Part shown: piece by piece, positions 18,016-27,073 of the stretch
Numbering within the stretch: the stretch's first letter is position 1
Layout of the letters: each line of letters starts with the position of its first letter
Position numbers and translations under genes: made by a program
Notes under the pieces: model-generated
Told to the model about the DNA's origin: nothing
Database searches by the model: none
Seen by the model: the letters and a program-made list of their open reading frames with translations, nothing else
Source of the DNA: UBA2365 sp964594045
GTDB lineage: Bacteria; Bacteroidota; Bacteroidia; Chitinophagales; Saprospiraceae
Direction of reading: 5' to 3'
NCBI GenBank assembly: GCA_964594045.1
Contig: CAZQKR010000028.1
Span: 1-50,471, forward strand
Length of the DNA: 50,471 bases

Positions 18016-18771
18016 TCATTGAAACTCCAGAATTCCAGGATATTTGATGTGTTTCAGGTAGAGTCCTTCTGCACCTACCGACCATGGCTTGCTCAAAGCC
18101 TGTTGTTTAGAAAAAGATAATTTCAGTTCTTCAAGGTCCATTTTGCCCATGCCGATCTGTAAACAAGCACCCACGATCAATCTGACCATGCCACGAAGAA
18201 ATCTGTTTGAACTGATGTGAAATTCATATGTATCATTCAGTGGATCAAATTGCCAGTGAGCCTCCTTTATTTCACAAAACATGGTCTTTGCATCAGACAT
18301 GGTCTTACAGAAAGGGCCAAATTCGCGATTTTGTGATATGATCTCAGCAGCTTTCTCCAGAATTCCCGGGTCAATATTCCTGATTTGAGGCATAAAAAAA
18401 CTTCTCTTAACTTTGAAAGGATTTTTGCGACTATGGATTTTATAGATGTAAGCCCTTTCTGTCGCATCAAAACGTGCATGAAAAGTATCATCCACCGGCG
18501 TTTTTCCATTGACAGAGATATCCGGTGGCAATAAATGATTCATGGCATAATTAAAATCAAGTGGGATCTCTTTATCCAAATCAAAATGAAAATAGCTTTT
18601 CAAAGCATGGACACCTGAATCTGTTCTGCAGCATCCGGTGATCCGGATATCTTCCTGAAGTTTGACGGATAAGCGGTTTTCAATGGTTTCCTGAATGGAG
18701 AGTCCATTGGGCTGGTTTTGCCAACCACAATAATTTGACCCGTCATAACTGATCTCTACAAGATAACGCAT
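18016..18771 (-). CDS. truA: tRNA pseudouridine(38-40) synthase TruA
   Basis: Enzyme that converts uridines 38-40 in the tRNA anticodon arm to pseudouridine. With the ATG at 18771 the protein has 251 residues and begins MRYLVEISYDGSNYCGWQ, the standard TruA N-terminus. CRTDSGVHAL near residues 48-57 contains the catalytic Asp, and RFLRGMVRLIVGACLQIG near 195-212 is the conserved C-terminal segment. The open frame continues upstream to 19047, but that extension would overlap the divergent phosphatase gene and has no family counterpart, so the internal ATG is preferred. Confidence 0.93.
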   Translation of the reverse strand: MRYLVEISYDGSNYCGWQNQPNGLSIQETIENRLSVKLQEDIRITGCCRTDSGVHALKSYFHFDLDKEIPLDFNYAMNHLLPPDISVNGKTPVDDTFHARFDATERAYIYKIHSRKNPFKVKRSFFMPQIRNIDPGILEKAAEIISQNREFGPFCKTMSDAKTMFCEIKEAHWQFDPLNDTYEFHISSNRFLRGMVRLIVGACLQIGMGKMDLEELKLSFSKQQALSKPWSVGAEGLYLKHIKYPGILEFQ

Positions 18772-18902
18772 GCCATTTTGTTTGGATGCACAATGATTAA
18801 TAAGGTGTAAAATTAACAAATGATCTTCAGCTAACTCAGGTATTAAAAACAAAATTATTAATTTTACATTTAAACTTTGGTAATATTTGTGTAATTTGCA
18901 GT

Positions 18903-19373
18903 ATGAAGGTAATCGCAGTTTGTTTAGGTAATATTTGCAGATCACCGCTGGCACATGGTATTCTCGAACATTTAGCTCAGAAGAAAGGACTCGCAATGTT
19001 CGTTGACTCAGCCGGTACTGCTTCCTATCATGAAGGGGAAATGCCATGCCGGGGGTCAGTACAGATTGCCCTGGAAAACCGGATAGATATTCGGAAGCAC
19101 AAAGCCAGGCAAATTCAGCCTGAAGATCTGGATCATTTTGATCTCGTACTGGCTATGGACACATCCAATTACAATGACCTGATGCGTATGACATCAAACG
19201 ATCTGCAGAAAAGCAAGATCAGGATGATGCTCAATTACAGCTTTCCGGGTCAAAACCGTTCGGTGCCGGATTCATATTTCACCGGAAATTACAGGGAAGT
19301 TTTTGATCTATTGTATGATGCATGCAGGAACCTGATCGATGAGGTGAGTGAAAAAGAAGTGAAGTTGCATTAG
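18903..19373 (+). CDS. Low-molecular-weight protein-tyrosine phosphatase
   Basis: A 156-residue cytoplasmic phosphatase of the LMW-PTP family. The P-loop VCLGNICRSP (Cys7, Arg13) follows the first strand directly. The acid-loop aspartate is in VPDSYFTG near residue 121, where most relatives have DPY. LAMDTSNYNDLM is a typical middle segment. It dephosphorylates phosphotyrosine and is sometimes tied to exopolysaccharide kinases, but no tyrosine kinase is nearby. It leads a probable three-gene rightward group with the DUF2007 and EI24-like genes (gaps of 55 and 1 bp). Confidence 0.92.
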   Translation: MKVIAVCLGNICRSPLAHGILEHLAQKKGLAMFVDSAGTASYHEGEMPCRGSVQIALENRIDIRKHKARQIQPEDLDHFDLVLAMDTSNYNDLMRMTSNDLQKSKIRMMLNYSFPGQNRSVPDSYFTGNYREVFDLLYDACRNLIDEVSEKEVKLH

Positions 19374-19428
19374 CCGGATATCAATTTTTATTGTACCATG
19401 AATACGATCTATCATTAAATCAAAATAT

Positions 19429-19650
19429 ATGAGAATTCTCACAGTCAAACAGTTCTCGGATGAGGCAAAAGCCTACTTGTACAAACATCGTTTGGACGAA
19501 GAAGGCATCAAATGCGTAATTTCAAATGCGATTGTTTCAACGCTTTTCCCTATGGGAGCCGGAACTTTCAGCCTTCAGGTTCTTGAGGATGATGTTGAAG
19601 CAGCAATCAGGCTGATCAATGAATTGGATGAATTATATATAGAAGAGTAA
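19429..19650 (+). CDS. DUF2007 small protein
   Basis: A 73-residue soluble protein starting MRILTVKQFSDEAKAYLYK and ending in an acidic helix (INELDELYIEE). This matches DUF2007, a small ferredoxin-like fold sometimes labelled putative signal-transducing protein and resembling a PII-like or ACT-like unit. No catalytic residues are evident. It is followed after 1 bp by the EI24-like gene, so translational coupling is likely. The function of the family is not established. Confidence 0.8.
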   Translation: MRILTVKQFSDEAKAYLYKHRLDEEGIKCVISNAIVSTLFPMGAGTFSLQVLEDDVEAAIRLINELDELYIEE

Positions 19651-19651
19651 T

Positions 19652-20368
19652 ATGGACCTGATCAAAAGAGCTATTTTCGACTATATCGGAATCCTCCATC
19701 TGTTGAAGAAGTCAGGGTATTGGGGGTATATGGCAATTATTGCTGTAATCTCATCCATACTTGGAGCAGTAGCATTATTCCTGGCCTATAAAACAGGAGC
19801 TTATATCGCTGATTACTTTACGGACAGGTATCCGTTTGAATTTGGAAAAAAAGCAGCAGACACTTTTTTTCATTTGGTACCTTTCACCTATATTTTTGCT
19901 GTAACCGTAATCAAATACGTGATTTTTATATCGGTATCACCGTTTTTGGACATTCTCAGCAGAAAAATGCAAAGCAGGCAATATGAATCCAATACCGAAA
20001 TGGTCAAACTAACTCATTTTCAGCACTTAAAACAAGTTTTGAAAATTTCAGGAAGAGCTTTTTACAAAGAAATACTATGGACTGTCCTGTTCAGTCTTGT
20101 AGGAATCCTGGTACCAGTTGCCGGATTGATCGGGTTTTTTGTGGTACAGTCCTACTATATCGGGTCCTGCTATACACAGCTGGTTTTAGCCCGGTTCAAA
20201 CCTGCTGAAGAGCTGATCCCTTGGACAAAGGCGAACAGAGGCCTGGCACTGGGAAATGGCGCAGTCTATCTGACCGTATTGCTCATACCTTTTATCGGAT
20301 TACTCCTGGCATCTTCATTATCAGTTTTTGCAGCAACCAAATCGGTTTGGGAACTTCACAGGCAATGA
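19652..20368 (+). CDS. EI24/CysZ-like membrane protein
   Basis: A 238-residue inner-membrane protein with hydrophobic segments near residues 25-48, 75-95, 140-170 and 200-225. The order of segments and motifs such as SVSPFLDILSRKM (about 92-104) and the central amphipathic helix fit the EI24 (PF07264) family, which includes the sulfate transporter CysZ. No cysteine biosynthesis genes are close, so the substrate is unknown. It is convergent with dnaA, with only 12 bp between stop codons and no clear hairpin. Confidence 0.78.
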   Translation: MDLIKRAIFDYIGILHLLKKSGYWGYMAIIAVISSILGAVALFLAYKTGAYIADYFTDRYPFEFGKKAADTFFHLVPFTYIFAVTVIKYVIFISVSPFLDILSRKMQSRQYESNTEMVKLTHFQHLKQVLKISGRAFYKEILWTVLFSLVGILVPVAGLIGFFVVQSYYIGSCYTQLVLARFKPAEELIPWTKANRGLALGNGAVYLTVLLIPFIGLLLASSLSVFAATKSVWELHRQ

Positions 20369-20380
20369 CAGGTGAACAGA

Positions 20381-21778
20381 TCAATTGGAATGCAGATTCA
20401 ATTCAACCTGCCTTTTGATCTTGTCAACAGTTTCTCTGAAACCGGTATCTGTGTCCATCATATCCCGCACCGCCTTATGTGAGTAAAGTACAGTGCTATG
20501 ATCCTTGTCAAAGTACTCCCCGATATTTTTCAATGATTCTGTGGTAAACTCCTTGGCAAAATACATTGACAATTGTCTTGCAACCACAACATCTCTTTTC
20601 CTGCTTTTCTTACGCAGATCTTCAACGGGAATATTAAAATACTCAGAAACCAGCCTTTGGATATTGTCAACAGTGATCTCTTTATTGATGTGACTGACAA
20701 AACTTTCTATGACCTGGTTGGTCAGGTTCAGGTCGATCTCATGTTCCGTTAAAGCGGAAGTAGCAATAAGACTAACCAGTACGCCTTCCAGTTCGCGGAT
20801 ACTGCTTCTGATATTCTGGCTGATCAGGTCAATGATGTCTCTTGACACTTCTACTCCTTTCTGGTTCATTTTTGCCTCAAGGATAGCGATCCTGGTATCT
20901 ATGTCAGGTATCTGAAGGTCTGTGGTCAAGCCCCATTTAAAGCGGGATATCAACCTATCCTGAATACCTTCAAGATCTTTCGGCGCCCTGTCAGAGGTGA
21001 TGATGATCTGTTTGTCGTATTGATGCAAATAATTAAATATATTGAAAAAGATCTCCTGTGTCTTCTTTCTTCCATCGAGGAACTGGATATCATCTATGAT
21101 CAAAAGATCAATGAGTTGATAAAAGTGGATCAAATCATACATTTCATTGTTTTTCAATGCCTGTACGATCTGATTGGTAAAACGTTCGGTGTTGGTATAT
21201 AAAACTTTTTTCTCAGGAAAATTTTTAAGGGTTTCATTGCCAATCGCATGTGCCAGGTGGGTTTTACCCAGGCCAACTCCTCCGTGAATGATCAGCGGGT
21301 TGAATGCAGTCTTACCCGGGTTTTTTGCGATGGCCAGTCCGGCATTTCTCGCAAGCTTGTTACATGTACCAACGATAAAATTGTCAAAAGTATATTCTGT
21401 TTTCAACTCTGAATTGAGCGGAATTTGCATGATCCCTGACTGCATGCCTTTATTTCGCGGATCGATATGGTCCTCTACCCTTTTGCGTATGCCATCCTGG
21501 GTATTACCTTTGATATCCCTGTGATTCTCGACAAAAATCTGGTATTCAAGCCGGGCTTTTGAACCGAGTTCCTTACTGATCGCCAGTTTGAGCAGGTCAA
21601 TGTAATGTTGTTCCAACCATTCGTAAAAGAATTTGTTTGGCACCCTGATCAGGAGAGAATCATCTTTGAGAGAGATGGGTCTGATGGGTTCAAACCAGGT
21701 TTTATATGCCTGGGGTGTGACATGCTCTGCAATTGTCTTCAAACACTTTGACCACACTTTTTCATGCGCGAGCATCAT
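20381..21778 (-). CDS. dnaA: Chromosomal replication initiator protein DnaA
   Basis: AAA+ initiator of chromosome replication, 465 residues, full length. Domain I covers about 1-85 (VWSKCLKTIAEHVTPQAYKT). A short linker leads to the ATPase core with Walker A GGVGLGKTHLAHAIGN (about 166-181), Walker B LLIIDDIQFL (about 225-234) and the arginine finger region RLISRFKWGL. The C-terminal DNA-binding domain carries the signature DKDHSTVLYSHKAVRD. Two adjacent ATG codons open the frame; either could serve. It is a single leftward gene, not linked to dnaN or recF, which is common in Bacteroidota. Confidence 0.97.
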   Translation of the reverse strand: MMLAHEKVWSKCLKTIAEHVTPQAYKTWFEPIRPISLKDDSLLIRVPNKFFYEWLEQHYIDLLKLAISKELGSKARLEYQIFVENHRDIKGNTQDGIRKRVEDHIDPRNKGMQSGIMQIPLNSELKTEYTFDNFIVGTCNKLARNAGLAIAKNPGKTAFNPLIIHGGVGLGKTHLAHAIGNETLKNFPEKKVLYTNTERFTNQIVQALKNNEMYDLIHFYQLIDLLIIDDIQFLDGRKKTQEIFFNIFNYLHQYDKQIIITSDRAPKDLEGIQDRLISRFKWGLTTDLQIPDIDTRIAILEAKMNQKGVEVSRDIIDLISQNIRSSIRELEGVLVSLIATSALTEHEIDLNLTNQVIESFVSHINKEITVDNIQRLVSEYFNIPVEDLRKKSRKRDVVVARQLSMYFAKEFTTESLKNIGEYFDKDHSTVLYSHKAVRDMMDTDTGFRETVDKIKRQVELNLHSN

Positions 21779-22249
21779 CTAATCATCAGATTGATCGTTA
21801 AAAAAGAAATATCTTCAAACAAGGATGGAACTAATATCCAGTTTTATCGAATCACAAAAATATGAAAACTTTCAATAAATAATCATGAATTCAAAGCAAG
21901 AGCATGAATAAAATCTATTCTAATATAAAATGGTTTAACAATCAAAAAATTAGATTATAATACAAATTTTGCGAGGAAAGAAATCACAAAAGGATCAGTA
22001 CAGAGAGGCTCGTTCAGTCAGCATAAATGCTTTGTATAAACAATTGGGATCTGGTATTTTTTTTCATGAGGGAAAAAGTCAATACAAATGGTTTATCAGG
22101 ACTTGTCAACGCTGTAATCTCTGACCGGAAACGGGAAAATTAAGCTCCGGACTTCGCTGCTGCTCCATTTTCTTACAAATCAACTTTAATTGGATATGTA
22201 TTCTCCTTTTATAAAATCACCAATAGTCAGGTTTTAAAACATGTCAACT
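21779..22249. other. Intergenic region upstream of dnaA
   Basis: About 470 bp without a gene. It contains the predicted dnaA promoter at the left end. I looked for an origin signature, meaning several TTATCCACA-like DnaA boxes plus an AT-rich unwinding element. Only one weak near-match (TTTATCCCA, on the right edge) was seen, so no origin is claimed. No terminator for the leftward nucleotidase gene was recognised. Confidence 0.5.
21855..21862 (-). promoter_or_regulatory. Predicted -7 element upstream of dnaA
   Basis: On the minus strand the sequence reads TATTTTTG, an exact match to TAnnTTTG, about 75 bp before the dnaA start. A TTG at the expected -33 distance is not present, so this is only a partial promoter match. 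Confidence 0.35.
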
Positions 22250-23164
22250 TTATCCCACTTCCAGTTTTTCAGATTCAAACCATTTCCAGCGTGTTTTGGA
22301 TTCGTAATAAAAATCAAGCCGGCCCAGGAGTATTCCGCCCCACCCTGCATGGTTGATCATAACCTCCTTTCCATCCAGATTTTTCACTTTCCTGGGTTCA
22401 TTGATAAAGCTATGTGAGTGGCCTCCAATGATCAGGTCGATATTGCGCGTGTTGCGGGCCACAACATGATCTGATACCTGCGCATCATCATATTCGAGAC
22501 CGAGATGAGAAAGACAGATGATAAAATCACATTTTTCTTCATTTTTCATGATTAGGGCTGTATTGTTTGCTGACGCTACAGGATCATTGTACTTTGTTTG
22601 ACCGATGAATTTTTCCGGAACCAAACCTTTCATTTCAACACCAAGGCCTAAAATGCCAATTTTAAGCGGACCTTTCCTGATAACGGTATAGGGTTTAACA
22701 ATTCCATCCAAAGGTGTTCCTGCCGTATCATAATTTGCATTGACCACGCTGAACTTTGCTTTGCTCAATTGGTGGGCAAGATTTTCCATTCCCAGATCAA
22801 ACTCATGATTGCCGATGGTTACTGCATCATAACCCAGTTCATTCATCAACCTGACTTCGAGTTCACCTGAGAAAAAGTTAAAGTATGGCGTTCCCTGAAA
22901 AAAATCGCCTGCATCAAGCAAAAGCACGTGCTCATTTTCGCTCCTGATGCGGCGTATGACTTCTGCCCTTTTAGCAACCCCGGCCAAACCCTGATTCCTG
23001 CTTCCGTCCATTGGAAATGGCTCAATTCTGGAGTGAGTGTCATTTGTATGCAAAATCGTTAGTTTTGTAAACTTACCCGTTGCCAGTTGCTCAAATGAAA
23101 ATGCTTTGGTAGCCAAACCCATACCTCCAATGGACATCAGCTGCATAAAACTCCTTCTTTTCAT
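22250..23164 (-). CDS. Metallophosphatase half of a split 5'-nucleotidase
   Basis: A 304-residue exported protein. The N-terminus MKRRSFMQLMSIGGMGLA has a twin-arginine-like start and a hydrophobic segment. The catalytic calcineurin-like domain has all the metal motifs in order: HTNDTHS (about 39-45), DAGDFFQGTPYF, GNHEFDLG, SHLG and GGHSHS. UshA-type 5'-nucleotidases carry a second, substrate-binding domain; it is missing here and is encoded by the gene just upstream, 96 bp away. The two products probably act together to hydrolyse nucleotides outside the inner membrane. Confidence 0.9.
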   Translation of the reverse strand: MKRRSFMQLMSIGGMGLATKAFSFEQLATGKFTKLTILHTNDTHSRIEPFPMDGSRNQGLAGVAKRAEVIRRIRSENEHVLLLDAGDFFQGTPYFNFFSGELEVRLMNELGYDAVTIGNHEFDLGMENLAHQLSKAKFSVVNANYDTAGTPLDGIVKPYTVIRKGPLKIGILGLGVEMKGLVPEKFIGQTKYNDPVASANNTALIMKNEEKCDFIICLSHLGLEYDDAQVSDHVVARNTRNIDLIIGGHSHSFINEPRKVKNLDGKEVMINHAGWGGILLGRLDFYYESKTRWKWFESEKLEVG

Positions 23165-23260
23165 TTTTCTGAGTTTTTGTTTTCAATCCGGTTCAACACA
23201 TTGATTATAAATTATTATAATATATATTTATATGATTATCAACCACATTACACTCTTTTA

Positions 23261-24052
23261 TCAATTGAGAACAATCCGACCATCCAGTTTAGTCTTGACT
23301 GTTTCACCGGATTTTCCTTTATCTTCAAACCAGCTGACCAGGATATCCCTGATGAGCTTTCCGGTGTTGACCCGGGGTTTCCCCACAAAATAATGGCTGT
23401 TATCACCGCCATCTGCAATGTAATCAGGCATTGCCACGTAGTAAATTTTTTCATTTACAACCGGTTCGCCATTGATCAAAAGATTGATCTCTCCATTCTG
23501 CTCACGGTTCAAACGGTACCCAAAACTCACCGGCCAGCCTCCGTATTCAACCAGCTTCTCTGACAAAGTCAGCAGATCATTTCCGGTAGCTTCAACCACA
23601 ACCAGGTAATTTTCAAAAGGCATCAATTCAAATATTTTACCTTTGGTCACAGGTCCGGCAGGGATCTGTCCTATCCTGAGTCCTCCGTAATTCTGCAGTG
23701 CAAAATCGACGTGTCTCCCTGTTAATTGCACGGCCTGTTCATGCAAAATATCTGCTACCAGGTTGCCCAGTGTGGATTCCGGTTTCTGGCGTATGAGTTC
23801 GGTTTCCAACACAGCCACAACTTCACTCATTTCGCTTTCCAGCTGACTTTTATATGGACTGATCAGGTTAATGATATCCGGATGCTCTTCAGTGATCCTA
23901 TGATCTATCCTGATCGTCGAAAATTCTGATTTTACCGGCTGAAAGCTTGTGTAACAGGATGTGAAAAACAGCAGGAAAATCGCTGTGATGACTTTTGGAA
24001 ACACAGTGAATCCGTTTACCTTAAAGTATTTTCCGCGAAAGAGCTGCTTCAT
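23261..24052 (-). CDS. 5'-nucleotidase C-terminal domain lipoprotein
   Basis: A protein of 263 residues (ATG at 24052; an ATG at 24115 would add 21). The N-terminal hydrophobic stretch ends in LLFFTSC, a lipobox. The rest is the 5_nucleotid_C domain: LGNLVADILHEQA, NYGGLRIG, which carries the nucleobase-stacking and substrate-binding residues in relatives, LMPFENYLVVVEATG, and MPDYIADGGDN. No metallophosphatase domain is present; that half lies in the next gene downstream. Separate genes for the two halves occur in other Bacteroidota, so this is likely a stable arrangement rather than a broken gene. Confidence 0.88.
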   Translation of the reverse strand: MKQLFRGKYFKVNGFTVFPKVITAIFLLFFTSCYTSFQPVKSEFSTIRIDHRITEEHPDIINLISPYKSQLESEMSEVVAVLETELIRQKPESTLGNLVADILHEQAVQLTGRHVDFALQNYGGLRIGQIPAGPVTKGKIFELMPFENYLVVVEATGNDLLTLSEKLVEYGGWPVSFGYRLNREQNGEINLLINGEPVVNEKIYYVAMPDYIADGGDNSHYFVGKPRVNTGKLIRDILVSWFEDKGKSGETVKTKLDGRIVLN

Positions 24053-24175
24053 AATAAGACTGTTTTCAAAATGTGTGTTACAAATAATTCCAATTTCACC
24101 CTTTATTTTCTGCATTATTTTCTTTAATAATGCATGCGCAGATCATGAATGGCTCTCTGTGAATATGATTGTTTA

Positions 24176-24697
24176 CTAAAAAAATGACTGAGCTTCTTTA
24201 ATTGCTGCTTTTTTAGCCGTTTCAACGGGATTGTTTTGCATAAAATGCTGCAAAAGATTATTGCTGTAGGACATTTCATCCTGTGATCCCGGTTCATTTG
24301 CGGTAAGGGCGATGAGTTCGATCAGCTGATCCTTACTTGTTTTGATGATCTGCCAGAGTGTTACCGAAACATACAATTGCTGGGCAATGTTATGATCAAA
24401 TTCCTGATTAACAGCAAGAATCAGAATATTTTTTAAATCGGGCACGCTCATACCCTTTGTTCTGAGTCTCAATAACATCTGATCCAGCGAGAGTCTTTCG
24501 CACATCAGGATGATCCTTTCATAAGCCTGAAGCCTCATAGTAAAAGTCTGACTATCCTTTTTCTGCAACTCACCCTGAATTTCAATGTGTTTCAGGCTGA
24601 TCTGCCCCTTGATATAAGTTCTCATCAGGTAAAAAACAGTCAGAAAGACGACAAGTGCAGGGATGGTAATTTTTAATAACTCCATTACAAAATCCAT
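24176..24697 (-). CDS. DUF7935-like membrane-anchored protein
   Basis: A 173-residue protein with one N-terminal membrane helix (about residues 8-27, ITIPALVVFLTVFYLM) and a mostly helical cytoplasmic part. Segments such as LQAYERIILMCERLSLDQML and LILAVNQEFDHNIAQQLYVS recall a conserved family of unknown function in Bacteroidota (recently DUF7935). It is a single leftward gene upstream of the nucleotidase pair, with 123 bp to the nearest ATG of that gene. No enzymatic motif is visible. Confidence 0.75.
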   Translation of the reverse strand: MDFVMELLKITIPALVVFLTVFYLMRTYIKGQISLKHIEIQGELQKKDSQTFTMRLQAYERIILMCERLSLDQMLLRLRTKGMSVPDLKNILILAVNQEFDHNIAQQLYVSVTLWQIIKTSKDQLIELIALTANEPGSQDEMSYSNNLLQHFMQNNPVETAKKAAIKEAQSFF

Positions 24698-25143
24698 ATA
24701 TCTTTTTGGTTACAAATATATAATTACTTCGCTTTTGAGCATGAAAACTTTTAAAATATAGCTCAATTGAAACTGGATTTTTATCAAAAAAATCAGAACC
24801 TGCAGATATATGTACTGTAATACAGACATATTCAATGCTGTTGAACTGAAGCTGTAGACTAAACTCAGCGAAAAGAATTAAAATTCGAATGATCAGGGTA
24901 TCTGCCCGGTTTCAGGAATTAATCATGTATGAATCAAATTATACAACACACAAAAACTTGACAAAAAATTGAAAAGATCCGGATGCGTAAAGATTGTTCC
25001 TGGAAATTTAGGTAAATGGTGAATTGACTTTTTTCGGGATTCACAATCATAAGAGAATCTAACTGAGTCCATGTCCCAGTTTGAATGTAAATTCCGGATT
25101 ATTGGAATCAGGTCATTGGTCAACACTCAGCATTAATTCAGTA
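24698..25143. other. Intergenic region, 446 bp
   Basis: AT-rich sequence between two leftward genes. A 67-codon frame on the minus strand is not supported by composition or by any recognisable motif. No clear terminator for the barrel-protein gene and no RNA gene was recognised. The right part presumably carries the promoter of the DUF7935-like gene. Confidence 0.5.
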
Positions 25144-26442
25144 TCAGAAGAAATACTTCATTCCGGTTGTGACTCCGGTAACCAGGTACTTTTGACTGAT
25201 CGGGTATTCTTTTTGCGAGAATGAGTTGAAGTAATATCTGAAGTTAGGCTCGATATAAAACTGTGTCTTGCCATAAAATCCTGTCATATATCTTATTCCT
25301 GCATAGAACGACAGTCCAATTTGTGTTTTAAAGGGCGAGAAAGATCCTTCACTCTTTGCTCCGTAATAGGAAGGTTCAAGAGATTCATTAAAAATTCTAC
25401 CAGAGCTGAAATTCATAATATTGAAAATCAATCCGGTATTTATTTCAATACCAAAGTTTGATCCTGCATAGCGGTATCCAAAAATCAAAGGAAGATCGAT
25501 CATACGGAAGCGGTTACGTGTTGCGAACTTTTCTTCTTTCATGATCTCGGTTGTGGTAGTATCTTTATGAATTACAAAAGTGCCATCAGGCATAAACATG
25601 GTGTCAATGGTGATCTGTGTCTGAATTTTCTCAATATTTTGTTTTACAAAATTAAAAGTTTCATTCAGTTGGGCATATTGTATCCCTGTTTTCACAAGCA
25701 GTCCTGAAGGATGTATATATCCAGCCATAAGTCCTGTATTGAAGGAAACGAATCCTTGTTCTGAGGCACTTCTTTGTTCAAGGTAGGGCATGGCATCTGA
25801 AGCAAACTCCTGAATACCCAGTTTTTGAAAAGGAAAATCAAGTCCGGAGCTTAATTCTGCAAAAAAATAATGATTTGAAGTTGAATAGCAATGATCGTCT
25901 GTTCCTGGCCATTTGATATCAAATAGGTCTGCATTTTCGGTTTTTGCAATTGTCCGCAGGGATCCTGAGGATCCGAGCCTGGAAATCATCGTCTGTTGTT
26001 GTGGTTTGAACTCATCAGGAACGGTGGATGTTGCATCGTCATTTAATGTAGTCAACAGATCATCCAGTCTGACCTGCTGCATGGAAGGAAGTGATGGAAA
26101 GTGATCAGCGGAACCTTCATTCTGATGATGGAAAAACACGTCATTGTCCTCCTTTTGAAAGTAATTTACCCTATAGGAGGCAGGGTAAGTTTGCACGGAA
26201 GCAATGGCGTTATCTTTCATTTCAACCGGTTCTGTTTCGTTTTGTTCAAAAAAGTTCACATAGAACAGATATCCCAGTGTTAAAAGCACCAAAGTGATCA
26301 GGACTATCCAAAGGTAAGGTCTGGTTTTATTCTGTTCTTCCGTAAGCCTGGCATCTATTCCCTGCCAGGCAGATCGGGGAACTTCGGATTCGTACTGATC
26401 GAGTTTGTTTTTAAAAAGTTGATCCATGTCAGTCCAATTCAT
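25144..26442 (-). CDS. Inner-membrane-anchored protein with outer-membrane beta-barrel-like domain, probable anti-sigma partner
   Basis: A 432-residue protein. The first 42 residues are soluble and helical (MDQLFKNKLDQYESEVP, then AWQGIDARL), followed by one membrane helix (about 43-65), a linker of about 110 residues and a C-terminal region with alternating strands that ends in Phe, as in outer-membrane barrels (PF13568-like). Such proteins are frequent next to ECF sigma genes in Bacteroidota. The start overlaps the sigma gene's end by 14 bp, so the two are translationally coupled, and the short cytoplasmic part may hold the sigma factor. How one chain can have both an inner-membrane helix and a barrel-like domain is unclear. 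Confidence 0.8.
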   Translation of the reverse strand: MNWTDMDQLFKNKLDQYESEVPRSAWQGIDARLTEEQNKTRPYLWIVLITLVLLTLGYLFYVNFFEQNETEPVEMKDNAIASVQTYPASYRVNYFQKEDNDVFFHHQNEGSADHFPSLPSMQQVRLDDLLTTLNDDATSTVPDEFKPQQQTMISRLGSSGSLRTIAKTENADLFDIKWPGTDDHCYSTSNHYFFAELSSGLDFPFQKLGIQEFASDAMPYLEQRSASEQGFVSFNTGLMAGYIHPSGLLVKTGIQYAQLNETFNFVKQNIEKIQTQITIDTMFMPDGTFVIHKDTTTTEIMKEEKFATRNRFRMIDLPLIFGYRYAGSNFGIEINTGLIFNIMNFSSGRIFNESLEPSYYGAKSEGSFSPFKTQIGLSFYAGIRYMTGFYGKTQFYIEPNFRYYFNSFSQKEYPISQKYLVTGVTTGMKYFF

Positions 26443-26962
26443 TCGTTTCTATTATCATTTTTTGTAGCATCTGTCTCGCCTTTACCAGTTGCGACCTGGA
26501 AGTACTCTCTGTGATGTTGAGGATTTGTGCGATTTCCTTGTGTGAAAAACCATCAATGATGTACATATTAAAAACAGTTCTGTAACCAACTGGTAAAGTA
26601 CCTATAATACCAAGAATATCTTCTTCCTCCAATTTGTCTATTGCAGAACATCTGAACTCTTTAGTATCTGCCACACTTAAATCCATCCAATCCCTGACTT
26701 TTCTTTCAGTCTGGATCTTTCTCAGTGCAACGTTTACTACCACTTTTTTCAACCACCCTTCAAAAGACCCCTGGAAATTAAACTGATGCAGACTCTGAAA
26801 AATCCGTATAAATCCCTCCTGCAAAGTATCTTCAGCAAGTTCAGCATCCGGGAAATATCTTCTGCAAACAGTCATAAGCATACCTGAATATTTATCAAAC
26901 AATGCCTTTTGATAGTTTCTGTCATTGTGTATACAACCTAAAACAATTTCCCTGTCTGACAT
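26429..26962 (-). CDS. ECF-type RNA polymerase sigma factor (sigma-70 family)
   Basis: A 177-residue sigma factor with only regions 2 and 4. Region 2 (about 20-90) includes YSGMLMTVCRRYFPDAELAE and DTLQEGFIRIFQSLHQF, the core-binding and -10 recognition part. Region 4 (about 120-170) has LPVGYRTVFNMYIIDGFSH and EIAQILNITESTSRSQLVKA, a helix-turn-helix for -35 recognition. It is the first gene of a two-gene leftward unit with the barrel-domain protein, its probable regulator. Its targets are not identifiable here. Confidence 0.93.
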   Translation of the reverse strand: MSDREIVLGCIHNDRNYQKALFDKYSGMLMTVCRRYFPDAELAEDTLQEGFIRIFQSLHQFNFQGSFEGWLKKVVVNVALRKIQTERKVRDWMDLSVADTKEFRCSAIDKLEEEDILGIIGTLPVGYRTVFNMYIIDGFSHKEIAQILNITESTSRSQLVKARQMLQKMIIETNELD

Positions 26963-27073
26963 ATTGATATTAGTCAGGCTTTTTATTACAGATAATTAAA
27001 TTATTTATTGTGCTGCCTGATGCTTTGATTTTACAGAAATATTTTTTTGAAATATTAAATAAATTTGTATATA

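Noticed and set aside
18772..19047. N-terminal extension of the truA frame
   Set aside because: The frame stays open by chance across the divergent region into the phosphatase gene. TruA proteins begin at the MRYLVEISYDG segment, so the ATG at 18771 was chosen.
21779..22249. Replication origin next to dnaA
   Set aside because: Only one weak DnaA-box-like sequence was found and no cluster or clear unwinding element.
24923..25126. 67-codon minus-strand ORF
   Set aside because: No recognisable motif, atypical composition and no neighbouring operon context; it looks like a chance frame in AT-rich intergenic sequence.
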